Of a DNA stretch of 64,000 nt, positions 29,244-38,125 are shown in pieces. Position 1 is the stretch's first letter, and each line of letters opens with the position of its first letter. The notes under the pieces were generated by a model that worked only from the letters and a program-made list of their open reading frames with translations, was not told the origin of the DNA and did no database searches. Source of the stretch: Cohnella thermotolerans DSM 17683 (GTDB taxonomy: Bacteria; Bacillota; Bacilli; Paenibacillales; Paenibacillaceae); the NCBI RefSeq assembly GCF_000429825.1, contig NZ_KE386959.1:17968-81967 (forward strand). The letters are read 5' to 3'. A program made the translations under genes and the position numbers.

Positions 29244-29866
29244 TGGGAATGTCGCCACTCAGAATCGCGGTGTTCGCGTCCGGCAGCGGAAGCAACTTCC
29301 AGGCGCTGGCCGCAGCGATTCGGGACGCGGGACTTCCCGCGACGATCGCGCTCCTCGTCTGCGACAAGCCGGCGGCCGGGGTCGTGCGGCGGGCGGAGGC
29401 GCTGCGCGTGCCGACGTTTCTTTTCGACCCGAAATCTTATCCTTCCCGCGAAGCTTACGAAGCGGAAATCTTGGGCCGGCTGCGGGACGAGGGCGTGGAG
29501 CTCGTCGTTCTCGCCGGCTATATGAGACTGATTACGGACGTGCTCGTCAAGCCGTACTACGGCCGCATGATCAACGTTCATCCGGCGCTGCTGCCTGCTT
29601 TTCCGGGTGTGCGGGCCGTCCGTCAGGCGCTCGAATACGGCGTCAAGCTGACGGGCGTCACCGTTCATTACGTCGACGGCGGCATGGATTCGGGGCCGAT
29701 TATCGCCCAGCAGGCCGTTGAGATTCGGGACGACGATACGGAAGAGTCGCTTACGGAGCGGGTGCACGCGGTCGAGCACGAGCTGCTGCCGCGGGCGGTC
29801 CGTTGGATCGCGGAAGGGCGCGTGGCGTTGGAAGGCAGGAAAGTGACAGTTCGGCGCGGCGAATAA
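29243..29866 (+). CDS. purN: Phosphoribosylglycinamide formyltransferase
   Basis: Formylates GAR with 10-formyl-THF. A 207-residue enzyme with FASGSGSNFQAL, the catalytic Asn and His in INVHPALLPAFPG and the Asp in VDGGMDSGPII. Its start overlaps the purM stop. The PurT (formate-dependent) route is not seen here. Confidence 0.97.
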   Translation: MGMSPLRIAVFASGSGSNFQALAAAIRDAGLPATIALLVCDKPAAGVVRRAEALRVPTFLFDPKSYPSREAYEAEILGRLRDEGVELVVLAGYMRLITDVLVKPYYGRMINVHPALLPAFPGVRAVRQALEYGVKLTGVTVHYVDGGMDSGPIIAQQAVEIRDDDTEESLTERVHAVEHELLPRAVRWIAEGRVALEGRKVTVRRGE

Positions 29867-29908
29867 GGCCGTGCGAAAACGGGATACGAGAAAGGGCGAG
29901 AACGATTC

Positions 29909-31087
29909 ATGAGCGAGAATTACGAAATTGCGCTGCGATACGGCATGAACCCGCACCAGAAAGAAGCGAAGCTGACGGCGGACGGCAAGCCGCTGCCGCT
30001 GAAGGTTTTGAACGGAGAACCCGGCTTCATCAATCTGCTCGACGCGCTGAACGCGTTCCAGCTCGTGCGCGAGCTTCGTCAAGCGACCGGGCTTCCGGCC
30101 GCGGCTTCCTTCAAGCACGTGAGCCCGGCCGGAGCGGCCGTGTACTCGCCGCTTACGCCCGAATTGGCGAAAGCGTACTTCGTCGAAGGCGCGGAGCTGT
30201 CGGAGCTTGCGACCGCGTACGCCCGCGCGCGCGGCGCCGACCGCATGTCCTCCTTCGGCGACGCCGCTGCGCTTAGCGATGTGGTGGATGTGCAGACCGC
30301 GGCGCTGCTGAAGCGCGAAGTGTCCGATCTCGTCGTAGCGCCGGGCTATACGCCGGAAGCGCTCGACATTCTGAAGCAGAAGAAGGGCGGCAAATACCTC
30401 ATTCTGCAGATCGATCCGGATTACGTGCCGGACCCGATCGAGACCCGCACGCTGTTCGGCCTGAAGCTGCAGCAGGAGCGCAACAACGCCGTGCCGGACG
30501 CTTCGGTGTTCGACCGCATCGTCACGGAGAACAAAGATTTGCCGGACAACGCGAAACGCGATTTGCTTGTGGCGCTTATCACGCTGAAATATACGCAGTC
30601 CAACTCCATCTGCTATGCGCTTGACGGCCAGACGATCGGCATCGGCGCAGGCCAGCAGTCGCGTATTCACTGCACGCGCCTCGCCGGCGACAAGGCGGAC
30701 CGCTGGTATCTCCGGCAGCATCCGGCCGCGCTGAACATGAAGTTCCGCGAAGGGCTGGCGCGCGCCGAGCAGAACAACGCCATCGACCTGTGGCTGGAAG
30801 ACGAAGTGACGCCGGTCGAGCAAGCGGCTTGGGAGAGCTGCTTCGAAGTCGTGCCGGCCCGCCTGACGCGGGAGGAGAAGCGCGAATGGCTCAAAGGATT
30901 GACCGGCGTCTCGTACGGCTCCGACGCCTTCCTGCCGTTCCGCGACAATCTCGACCGGGCAAGCCGCAGCGGCGTGAAATACGTCATTCAGGCCGGCAGC
31001 TCGCTGCGGGACGAAGAAGTGGTGAAGGCGGCGAACGACTACGGCATGGTGATGGTGTATTCGGGCGTGCGCCTGTTCCACCATTGA
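29909..31087 (+). CDS. purH: Stand-alone AICAR transformylase (PurH without the IMP cyclohydrolase domain)
   Basis: Transfers a formyl group from 10-formyl-THF to AICAR, giving FAICAR. At 392 residues it lacks the N-terminal MGS-like IMP cyclohydrolase domain of the usual roughly 510-residue bifunctional PurH. The sequence starts directly at the transformylase fold (IALRYGMNPHQKEAKL), carries the catalytic Lys69-His70 in SFKHVSPAGAAVYS, and has TQSNSICYALDGQTIGIGAGQQSRIHCTRLA. The missing cyclohydrolase is supplied by the next gene. The ATG has AAAGGGCGAG upstream, a weak site. Confidence 0.95.
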   Translation: MSENYEIALRYGMNPHQKEAKLTADGKPLPLKVLNGEPGFINLLDALNAFQLVRELRQATGLPAAASFKHVSPAGAAVYSPLTPELAKAYFVEGAELSELATAYARARGADRMSSFGDAAALSDVVDVQTAALLKREVSDLVVAPGYTPEALDILKQKKGGKYLILQIDPDYVPDPIETRTLFGLKLQQERNNAVPDASVFDRIVTENKDLPDNAKRDLLVALITLKYTQSNSICYALDGQTIGIGAGQQSRIHCTRLAGDKADRWYLRQHPAALNMKFREGLARAEQNNAIDLWLEDEVTPVEQAAWESCFEVVPARLTREEKREWLKGLTGVSYGSDAFLPFRDNLDRASRSGVKYVIQAGSSLRDEEVVKAANDYGMVMVYSGVRLFHH

Positions 31088-31107
31088 CGGGAGAGGGGAC
31101 GACGAAT

Positions 31108-31854
31108 TTGTCTACGAAATGGCAATCGCTGGCGGATCGCACCGTCCGGCAATTGAAGACGAACGCTTATCCGGGACGCGGGATTATCATCGGCTTGACG
31201 CCGGACGCCTCGCGTTACGTACAGGTTTACTGGATTATGGGAAGAAGCGAGAACAGCCGCAACCGCGTATTCGTGCCGGAAGAGAACGGATTTCTGCGCA
31301 CGGAAGCGCGCGATCCCGCGAAGCTGTCCGATCCTTCGCTCATCATTTATTATCCGCTTCGGCACGAAGGCGGCGCGCATATCGTGACGAACGGCGATCA
31401 GACCGATACGATCTGGGAGACGCTGCGGCAGGGAGGCACGTTCGAGCAGGCTTTGGCGCAGCGCACCTATGAGCCGGACCCGCCGAACTTCACGCCGCGC
31501 ATCTCCGGCATTGTCGATCTGAACGATCCGCAGAACGCCTACAAGCTGTCCATCCTCAAGACGAACGAGAACGACGAGGCCCAGACGACCCGCCAATTTT
31601 TCCACTATGAAAAAGCGATTCCGGGTTACGGCCACTTCATCTCGACGTACCAGGGAGACGGCAATCCGCTGCCTTCGTTCGCAGGCGAGCCGCAGCTCGC
31701 TCCGCTGTTCGACGACGAGCGGGAGACGGCGCGGTTCTACTGGAATCTGCTGAACGAGGACAACAAAATTTCCTTGCTCGTCAAGACGATCCGCATCGAG
31801 GGCGGCGCGGTCTCCCTGACGGTGATCAACAAGGAATCCGAAGGAGGGGCCTGA
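31108..31854 (+). CDS. purO: PurO-type IMP cyclohydrolase
   Basis: Closes FAICAR to IMP, the last step of the pathway. The 248-residue protein does not resemble PurH but fits the archaeal-type IMP cyclohydrolase family (IMP_cyclohyd): the N-terminal PYPGRGI-like segment (NAYPGRGIIIGLTPD), the YWIMGRSENSRNR motif, THNGDQT-like VTNGDQTDTI, and the Ntn-type layered pattern of the rest. Its position between a cyclohydrolase-less purH and purD supports the role. The start is the TTG at 31108 after GGAGAGGGG; no in-frame ATG lies near. Family identity is from motif memory and context. Confidence 0.9.
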   Translation: MSTKWQSLADRTVRQLKTNAYPGRGIIIGLTPDASRYVQVYWIMGRSENSRNRVFVPEENGFLRTEARDPAKLSDPSLIIYYPLRHEGGAHIVTNGDQTDTIWETLRQGGTFEQALAQRTYEPDPPNFTPRISGIVDLNDPQNAYKLSILKTNENDEAQTTRQFFHYEKAIPGYGHFISTYQGDGNPLPSFAGEPQLAPLFDDERETARFYWNLLNEDNKISLLVKTIRIEGGAVSLTVINKESEGGA

Positions 31855-31856
31855 TC

Positions 31857-33116
<1,260 letters not shown>

Positions 33117-33124
33117 TCCAGGGT

Positions 33125-33169
33125 TGTCCTGCCGGTCCGGAAAGACCGGCGGGACATTCTTTTGTTTTA
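33125..33169 (+). terminator. Terminator of the pur operon
   Basis: A perfect 13-bp stem (TGTCCTGCCGGTC against GACCGGCGGGACA, loop CGGAAA) is followed by TTCTTTTGTTTT, 9 bases after the purD stop. Confidence 0.93.
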
Positions 33170-33226
33170 TTAGATCAGCCAGAGTGTTCACGTCGGACTC
33201 TTTTTTGATGGCGCGGCGGCAGATTT

Positions 33227-33458
33227 AACGGACCGTACGGCCGTTATTTCCGGGTATGGGGCCGTTTTTGGTTCCGTAACGGACAGGAGATCCGTTAAAC
33301 GCTTGCGAAGGCGCCACATTCGAGGGAAATCCGGGAAATAACGGAACCAGCGTCCGTTAGAGTTTGGATTCGCCTTATTTTCGGCAAATAGCGGACTGTG
33401 TGTCCGTTAGGGATAGGCACGAGCGCAAAGGAGCGATCAGCGGACGGTTTGTCCGTTG
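33227..33458. repeat. Five phased short hairpin repeats (ACGGAC...GTCCGTT)
   Basis: Five copies of a roughly 20-bp inverted repeat, ACGGA-N(6-8)-TCCGTT, start near 33227, 33278, 33340, 33390 and 33439, about 50 bp apart (one gap of 62). The sequence between copies is partly shared (ATTTTCGGCAAATA before the fourth). No gene is evident in 33170-33488. Two diverged relatives occur at 52132-52201. Confidence 0.75.
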
Positions 33459-33488
33459 AGAGCCCGGTCCCCGGGGGGATGCGCCCCT

Positions 33489-33608
33489 TCATTCCTTCCA
33501 GAACAAAGCCTTGCGGTTCCTAATGACGTAGACGATCGCGAAAATGGTGCCGATAATCAGAATCGACGTCAACACATGGTGCGAAACCCAGGAGACGAAC
33601 GCTTCCAT
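33489..33608 (-). CDS. Small single-helix membrane protein (39 residues)
   Basis: The frame reads MEAFVSWVSHHVL, then one hydrophobic helix (about residues 13-29), then a basic tail (IRNRKALFWKE). AAAGGAG with 9-10 bases of spacing precedes the ATG on the minus strand, a strong ribosome site. The hydrophobic helix with a positive C-terminal flank predicts a single-pass membrane peptide. I do not recognise the family. It sits between the repeat array and the promoter of the hydrolase, in the opposite direction to both neighbours. A toxin-like or regulatory small protein are both possible; there is no direct evidence for either. Confidence 0.65.
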   Translation of the reverse strand: MEAFVSWVSHHVLTSILIIGTIFAIVYVIRNRKALFWKE

Positions 33609-33742
33609 CGAAGGAGCTCCTTTCCTTTGGGATGATCGAATTCGATAGCGCTTCTTTGGTTAGGATACCCATGAACCGAGCCGCTCATGAGCATGGGCGT
33701 GCGAGGCGATGAGCGACGGAGTTCTCTCTTGGGCGAACCGTA

Positions 33743-33771
33743 TTGACAGGTACGTCTCCGGGTGATAGGAT
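33743..33771 (+). promoter_or_regulatory. Promoter of the alpha/beta hydrolase gene
   Basis: TTGACA (33743-33748), 17-bp spacer, TAGGAT (33766-33771); the gene follows 51 bases later with GAGGAGG before its ATG. Confidence 0.6.
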
Positions 33772-33822
33772 TTAATACATACTAAAATAATCGGAATTAC
33801 CGGAATTTGAGGAGGACTCAGG

Positions 33823-34644
33823 ATGGTACACTCGCTGACGATACGTTACGAAGGACTGGCGCTAGCCGCGACTATTCACTATCCGCAGCAGGCGGGAGAG
33901 CGGGGTGACCGGAAGCTGCCGCTCGTCATCATCAACCATGGCTTCGCCGGCACCCGGATCGGCGTGGACCGGCTGTTCGTCCTGGCGGCGAGAGAGTTGG
34001 CGCAGCAAGGCCACCTCGTTCTTCGGTTCGACTACGCGGGCTGCGGCGAGAGCGAAGGCAATTACGGGGATCACGGGCTGGATTCGATGATCGAGCAGAC
34101 GCGGACGGTGCTCGACTACGCGCTGGGGCTGGATATCGTCGATCCGTGCCGGGTCACGCTGCTGGGCCACAGCCTGGGGGCCGCCGTCGCGCTGCTGACC
34201 GCGGTCCGCGACCGGCGGGTCAAATCGCTCGTGCTCTGGTCGCCGGTCGGTTATCCGTTCAACGACATCATGCGGATTGTGGGACGGAAGACGTACGACG
34301 AGGCGGTGACGAAAGGGGCGGCCGATTACTTGGGCTACTCGCTTACGCCGAACTTTTTCGACGCGCTTTTGCGCCACCAGCCGTTCCAGGAGACGCAGAA
34401 GTTTTCGGGAGACGTGCTCCTCGTGCATGGAACGGGGGACGAGACGATCCCGGTCGACTACACCTTTTTGCTGGAAAAAACGTTCTGGCTAAGGGGCGAA
34501 GGGCGCTGCGAGAAGGTGATCATTTTCCAGGCGGATCACACTTATTCGCGCGGCGAGCATAAAAAAGAGCTGTTCAAAGCGACAGCCGATTGGCTGAACG
34601 GCTATGAACAGCGGCAGCAGGAATGGTATCACTGGAGCATCTGA
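33823..34644 (+). CDS. Alpha/beta hydrolase, feruloyl/cinnamoyl esterase-like
   Basis: A 273-residue cytoplasmic serine hydrolase. The nucleophile elbow is GHSLGAAVA, the oxyanion strand is INHGFAGTR, the acid is the Asp in HGTGDETIPV and the base is the His in QADHTYSRGEH. The pattern matches the family of esterases that includes cinnamoyl/feruloyl esterases (RFDYAGCGESEGNY). The substrate is not known. The last 16 bases overlap the end of the convergent GH15 gene. Confidence 0.85.
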   Translation: MVHSLTIRYEGLALAATIHYPQQAGERGDRKLPLVIINHGFAGTRIGVDRLFVLAARELAQQGHLVLRFDYAGCGESEGNYGDHGLDSMIEQTRTVLDYALGLDIVDPCRVTLLGHSLGAAVALLTAVRDRRVKSLVLWSPVGYPFNDIMRIVGRKTYDEAVTKGAADYLGYSLTPNFFDALLRHQPFQETQKFSGDVLLVHGTGDETIPVDYTFLLEKTFWLRGEGRCEKVIIFQADHTYSRGEHKKELFKATADWLNGYEQRQQEWYHWSI

Positions 34645-36632
34645 GCGGCTTGCGACGCTGATGCGTCGGCTGCGGAAGCTTCGGCGATCAGATGGACGGT
34701 CAGGATAAACATGGCGTGCGACCATGTGAGCGGTACGACCCATGCGGTCTCGCCGGTATGGCGGTCGACTTGCTCGGGCAGCAGACCGGCGTAGGTGCGA
34801 TGCCGGACCGCCCAATCGAGAAGCTTCCGGGCTTCGTCGACGCGGCCGCTGCAGGCGCGGTATTGGGCCAGCCACAGCGTGGTCAGAATCCACGGATTGC
34901 CTCCGATGTACGAGTCGTTCTCGTAACGTTTGATTCCCCCGACCCCCGCGACGGTCAGCTCCTTCTCGACCGCATCGGCCGTCCGGACGGCTTGCGAGTG
35001 CTCCGGAGGCACGACGGCGAACGGTACGGAGACGCCGAGCAGGCTGACGTCGACGATCGGGTCGTAGGCCAGGCGATAGCGGGAATATCCTTTGGCATCC
35101 ACGATGCTGGATACGGGCAGGCCGGCTTGAGCGGCTTGCTCGTATTCGCTTTTATTGACGGTCAGCGTGACGCCGCGGTAGAAGGCGCCCTTCTCCTCGT
35201 TCCAGCAGAGCGAAGTAATTTGCCGGGCGATCGTATCGGCGACGCCGTTCCACTTCGCGGCGAGCTCCGTCTCGCCGCGAAGCGCGGCGAAGGAAGCGGC
35301 GGCCTTGAGACCGGCGAAGACGGCGGCGGAGGAATACGTATGCTGGCCTTCGCGCTCTTCCCACAGATCGCGGCTCGCCGCGGGAAGGCCGTTGTCCGGG
35401 TCGATCGAGCGGACCAGGAATTCGGCGCCCCTAAGCACCGCGTCCCATACGAGCCGGAGGAACGATTCGCGCTCGCTTTCCGGAAGCGCCAGGTAGTGCT
35501 GATGCATCCCCCAGAGGATCGAAGAGCCTTCGTCGATCTGCAGCCCCCAGTTCGGAGCGAGAGAACCGTCGTGGTAGTGGCGCTGCTGCCAGGCTCCGTC
35601 CGCGTCCTGCGCGGTCAACGTCCATTCGTAGAAGCGGGTGGACAGCTCCATCAGGCCCGCTTTGTCGAGGGCGGTCGTAATGAAAGCGGCGTCCCGGCCC
35701 CAACAGTAGGCGTAGCCTCCGCAGCGCGAGAAATGTTCGTCGAATTCCGGAGCGGCGATAATGCTGCCGGTCTGCTCGTCGGACATCAGCTTCATCGTCA
35801 GGACGGAGCGTTCGTACAGCTCGCGGACGTCTTCCCGGCCGATCGGGCAAGGCGACGCGGAATCGACGAACGCATGCCAGTAACGGGCGGTGCGTTCGCG
35901 CAAGGCGGCGGCTCCGCTCGCTTTGGCCTTCTCCAGTGCGGCCAAAGACGGTTCCAGCCGATCGCCGGCGGCCAAATAGACGGTCAGGTTGACGGTCTGT
36001 CCGGGAGCGACGTCCCGGAACGCCCATTCCAGCGCGCCGTCGGATGCCATCTGCACATTGTCGCCGTTCAGCTCGCCGCTGTTGGCCGCTTCCCAGGCGT
36101 GACAGGCCTGGTATCTAGTGCATACGTTTGCACTCGAGACCGAAAAATAATAGCGGTGGCGGTAATGAACGAGCGCATCGGCTTGCGGATGGAATTGCGT
36201 CGTATGATAGAACGGGCTCTCGGTCGCGGCGATGGACGAATAGAAGTAAAAAGAAAACGAGACCGGATCGGCGCCCGTGTTGGTCAACCGATAATCGAAA
36301 ACGAGGACGTCTTCGCCGGGAACCGCGTACAGCTCGGAACGGACTTCGAGCGGGTACCGGGGCGAGGAAGCGCGAACCGCATAAATGTTCGTGCGAGGCA
36401 CGTAACCGGACTCATGGCTCCAGCCGTCTTCGGCCGAGTCGAACCAGGTCGTGCGCGCGTCCGTTCCGGCCATGCGGATGCCGCTGCGGATCGTGTCCGC
36501 ATGCTGCGGGAAGTCGACATGCGGCCACCAGAAGCGCACGAGTCTTCCGGTCTTGAGGAGCGACGCCAGAAACCGGGAATTGCCGATGACGGCGTCGATA
36601 AGATAAGGCTTTTTGTCCAGGTTGGGGGTCAT
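34629..36632 (-). CDS. GH15-family glucoamylase-like enzyme, cytoplasmic
   Basis: A 667-residue family 15 protein: an N-terminal beta-sandwich (about residues 1-260) and an (alpha/alpha)6 barrel with GGYAYCWGRDAAFITTALDKAG, the LWGMHQHYL segment and PEQVDRHTGETAWVVPLTWSHA, which holds the catalytic Glu candidates. There is no signal peptide, so it should act on imported maltodextrins, releasing glucose. The start is ATG 36632, with GGAG 9 bases upstream inside the end of the LacI gene; ATG 36647 has no ribosome site. It lies 6 bases after the LacI stop and forms a two-gene operon with it, divergent from the maltodextrin transporter. Confidence 0.88.
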   Translation of the reverse strand: MTPNLDKKPYLIDAVIGNSRFLASLLKTGRLVRFWWPHVDFPQHADTIRSGIRMAGTDARTTWFDSAEDGWSHESGYVPRTNIYAVRASSPRYPLEVRSELYAVPGEDVLVFDYRLTNTGADPVSFSFYFYSSIAATESPFYHTTQFHPQADALVHYRHRYYFSVSSANVCTRYQACHAWEAANSGELNGDNVQMASDGALEWAFRDVAPGQTVNLTVYLAAGDRLEPSLAALEKAKASGAAALRERTARYWHAFVDSASPCPIGREDVRELYERSVLTMKLMSDEQTGSIIAAPEFDEHFSRCGGYAYCWGRDAAFITTALDKAGLMELSTRFYEWTLTAQDADGAWQQRHYHDGSLAPNWGLQIDEGSSILWGMHQHYLALPESERESFLRLVWDAVLRGAEFLVRSIDPDNGLPAASRDLWEEREGQHTYSSAAVFAGLKAAASFAALRGETELAAKWNGVADTIARQITSLCWNEEKGAFYRGVTLTVNKSEYEQAAQAGLPVSSIVDAKGYSRYRLAYDPIVDVSLLGVSVPFAVVPPEHSQAVRTADAVEKELTVAGVGGIKRYENDSYIGGNPWILTTLWLAQYRACSGRVDEARKLLDWAVRHRTYAGLLPEQVDRHTGETAWVVPLTWSHAMFILTVHLIAEASAADASASQAAQMLQ

Positions 36633-36637
36633 AGGGT

Positions 36638-37669
36638 TCAGCTCCATTTAGGAATTGTTTTGAGAGATGATTCGCGGACGATCAGCCGGTGGGGCACGAT
36701 GACGCGCATCTGCTGCGGCTTGTCTCCCTGAATGTACCGGATCAATAACTGCGAGGCCATATAGCCCAGCTGATAAATGCCGATGTCGATGCTGCTGAGC
36801 GGAGGGGACGACAGTTCGGCCAATGCGATGTTGTTGAAGCTGACGAGGCTCAGATCGTCCGGGACCCGGAAGCCGAGCTCGGTCAGCCCGCGCAGCACGC
36901 CGAACGTGACCAGATCGTCGACGACGACGAGCGCGGTCGGACGTTCGGGCAAGTTCATGAAGAACGACATGGCCCGGTAACCGCTCTCCTGCAAAAACTC
37001 GCCTTCCACGATCCACTCCGGCAGCATGCGCAGCCCGTTTTCCTCCATCGCCCGCTTGTACCCTTCCAGCCGATCCTGCGAGACGGTCAAATTCGGCGGT
37101 CCGCTGACGAAGCCGATGCGCTCGTGGCCTTGCGAGATCAGATGCTGCGTCGCGTCGAACGAAGCCTGCACGTTGTCGTTGTCCACGCACAGAATGTCGT
37201 CGTCGTCGGCGTAGTGGCCGATCAGAATAAACGGAAACGCTTCCGATTTGAGAAAGCGAATGATCGGATCGTTGCGCCTCGATTGCAGCAGAATGATCCC
37301 GTCGACCCGCCGGCCCTTGACGAGCCGGGTAACGGCTTCGAGCTCGCCCTGTTCGGAATGTCCTGCCGTCATCAGCACATCGTAGCCGTTGCGGGAAGCT
37401 TGCGTCGTAATCCCGCGGATGTTCTCCGCGAAGAAGTGGTTCTGGAACAGCTCCTCGGCCGGACGGGGAAGAACCATGCCAAGCGTATACGTCTTATTGG
37501 ATACCAGACTGCGGGCCATAATATTCGAGTGATAACCCATCTCGTCCATGACCTCTTTCACTTTCCGGGCCGTCTCCCTGCTGATTCGGGGATGGTTGGA
37601 CAGCACGCGGGATACGGTGGAAGGGGAAACGCCCGCTTTCTTGGCGACATCTTTGATCGTGACAGCCAT
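36638..37669 (-). CDS. LacI-family regulator of the maltodextrin genes (MalR-like)
   Basis: A 343-residue repressor. The helix-turn-helix (TIKDVAKKAGVSPSTVSRVLSNHPRISRET) is at the N-terminus, followed by the hinge helix (YHSNIMARSL) and a sugar-binding domain. It resembles MalR regulators of maltose genes. GGAGG precedes the ATG. The divergent promoter of the transporter operon carries CAAACGTTTG-type palindromes that fit a LacI protein with this recognition helix, so it probably represses both its own unit and the transporter until a maltodextrin signal is present. Confidence 0.9.
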   Translation of the reverse strand: MAVTIKDVAKKAGVSPSTVSRVLSNHPRISRETARKVKEVMDEMGYHSNIMARSLVSNKTYTLGMVLPRPAEELFQNHFFAENIRGITTQASRNGYDVLMTAGHSEQGELEAVTRLVKGRRVDGIILLQSRRNDPIIRFLKSEAFPFILIGHYADDDDILCVDNDNVQASFDATQHLISQGHERIGFVSGPPNLTVSQDRLEGYKRAMEENGLRMLPEWIVEGEFLQESGYRAMSFFMNLPERPTALVVVDDLVTFGVLRGLTELGFRVPDDLSLVSFNNIALAELSSPPLSSIDIGIYQLGYMASQLLIRYIQGDKPQQMRVIVPHRLIVRESSLKTIPKWS

Positions 37670-37688
37670 TGTGACCTCCGCAGGTTAT

Positions 37689-37700
37689 GCAACCGTTTGA
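37689..37700 (-). promoter_or_regulatory. LacI-type operator, repressor-gene side
   Basis: GCAACCGTTTGA keeps a CGTTTG half-site of the palindrome found at the two sites nearer the transporter gene. It lies 20 bases upstream of the LacI start codon and may mediate autoregulation. Its left half is imperfect. Confidence 0.45.
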
Positions 37701-37752
37701 ACTGCGCTTGCTCTTAGCTTAATGTTACATGAACAATAAGGCGTTGTAAACG

Positions 37753-37776
37753 GGTGCTTTTGGCGGTAAAAGCACC
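37753..37776. other. Perfect hairpin between the divergent maltodextrin units
   Basis: GGTGCTTTT and AAAAGCACC (9-bp arms) around GGCGGT. There is a T run only inside the stem on one strand. Reading leftward from the transporter promoter it could block transcription into the LacI gene. Function uncertain. Confidence 0.5.
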
Positions 37777-37916
37777 GCGCTTGCACGTTCCGATTGTGCA
37801 GATCAGGCTATTTATAATAGAAGGAAAGAAAAGACCCATCCGATGAATCCATTAGAAAAATCGAGAAATCAGAAGAAATTCGAAGATAAAGTCTAGCTGC
37901 TTTCCGGATTTGTTTG

Positions 37917-37932
37917 TGCAAACGTTTTTGCA
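37917..37932 (+). promoter_or_regulatory. LacI-type operator overlapping the transporter -35 element
   Basis: TGCAAACGTTTTTGCA has palindromic ends (TGCAAA/TTTGCA) around the ACGTT core. It runs into the -35 element (TTGCAA, 37928-37933), so bound repressor would block polymerase. Confidence 0.65.
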
Positions 37933-37955
37933 ATCCCCTCGAAAAGTTGTATAGT
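37928..37955 (+). promoter_or_regulatory. Promoter of the maltodextrin transporter operon
   Basis: TTGCAA (37928-37933), 16-bp spacer, TATAGT (37950-37955). The 5' untranslated region would be about 165 bases. A cre-like TGAAAGCGATTCTT (37989-38002, two mismatches at the 3' end) and a LacI-type operator lie downstream of the start point. Confidence 0.55.
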
Positions 37956-38065
37956 ATAAAGGCGAGGCGTGAAGCGCTTCCATACGTTTGAAAGCGATTC
38001 TTCCGACTGAAATCCATATTTTGATCGGATATGGAATCATTTCAAACCTTGATTTGCATTCGCGA

Positions 38066-38080
38066 TTCAAACGTTTGCGC
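38066..38080 (+). promoter_or_regulatory. LacI-type operator downstream of the transporter promoter
   Basis: TTCAAACGTTTGCGC contains the perfect palindrome CAAACGTTTG (38068-38077). It is 151 bp from the operator at 37917 (start to start). The pair could support repression by looping. Confidence 0.6.
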
Positions 38081-38125
38081 AACAACGTCTGGCCGATTCG
38101 CCACTAAAAGAGAGGGGAAAACAAA

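Noticed and set aside
33227..33458. CRISPR array
   Set aside because: The units are short hairpins with partly shared, degenerate sequence and unequal spacers; no cas genes are in the window.
37808..38085. Two short minus-strand frames in the divergent maltodextrin gap
   Set aside because: They cover promoter and operators, lack ribosome sites and have no recognisable similarity.
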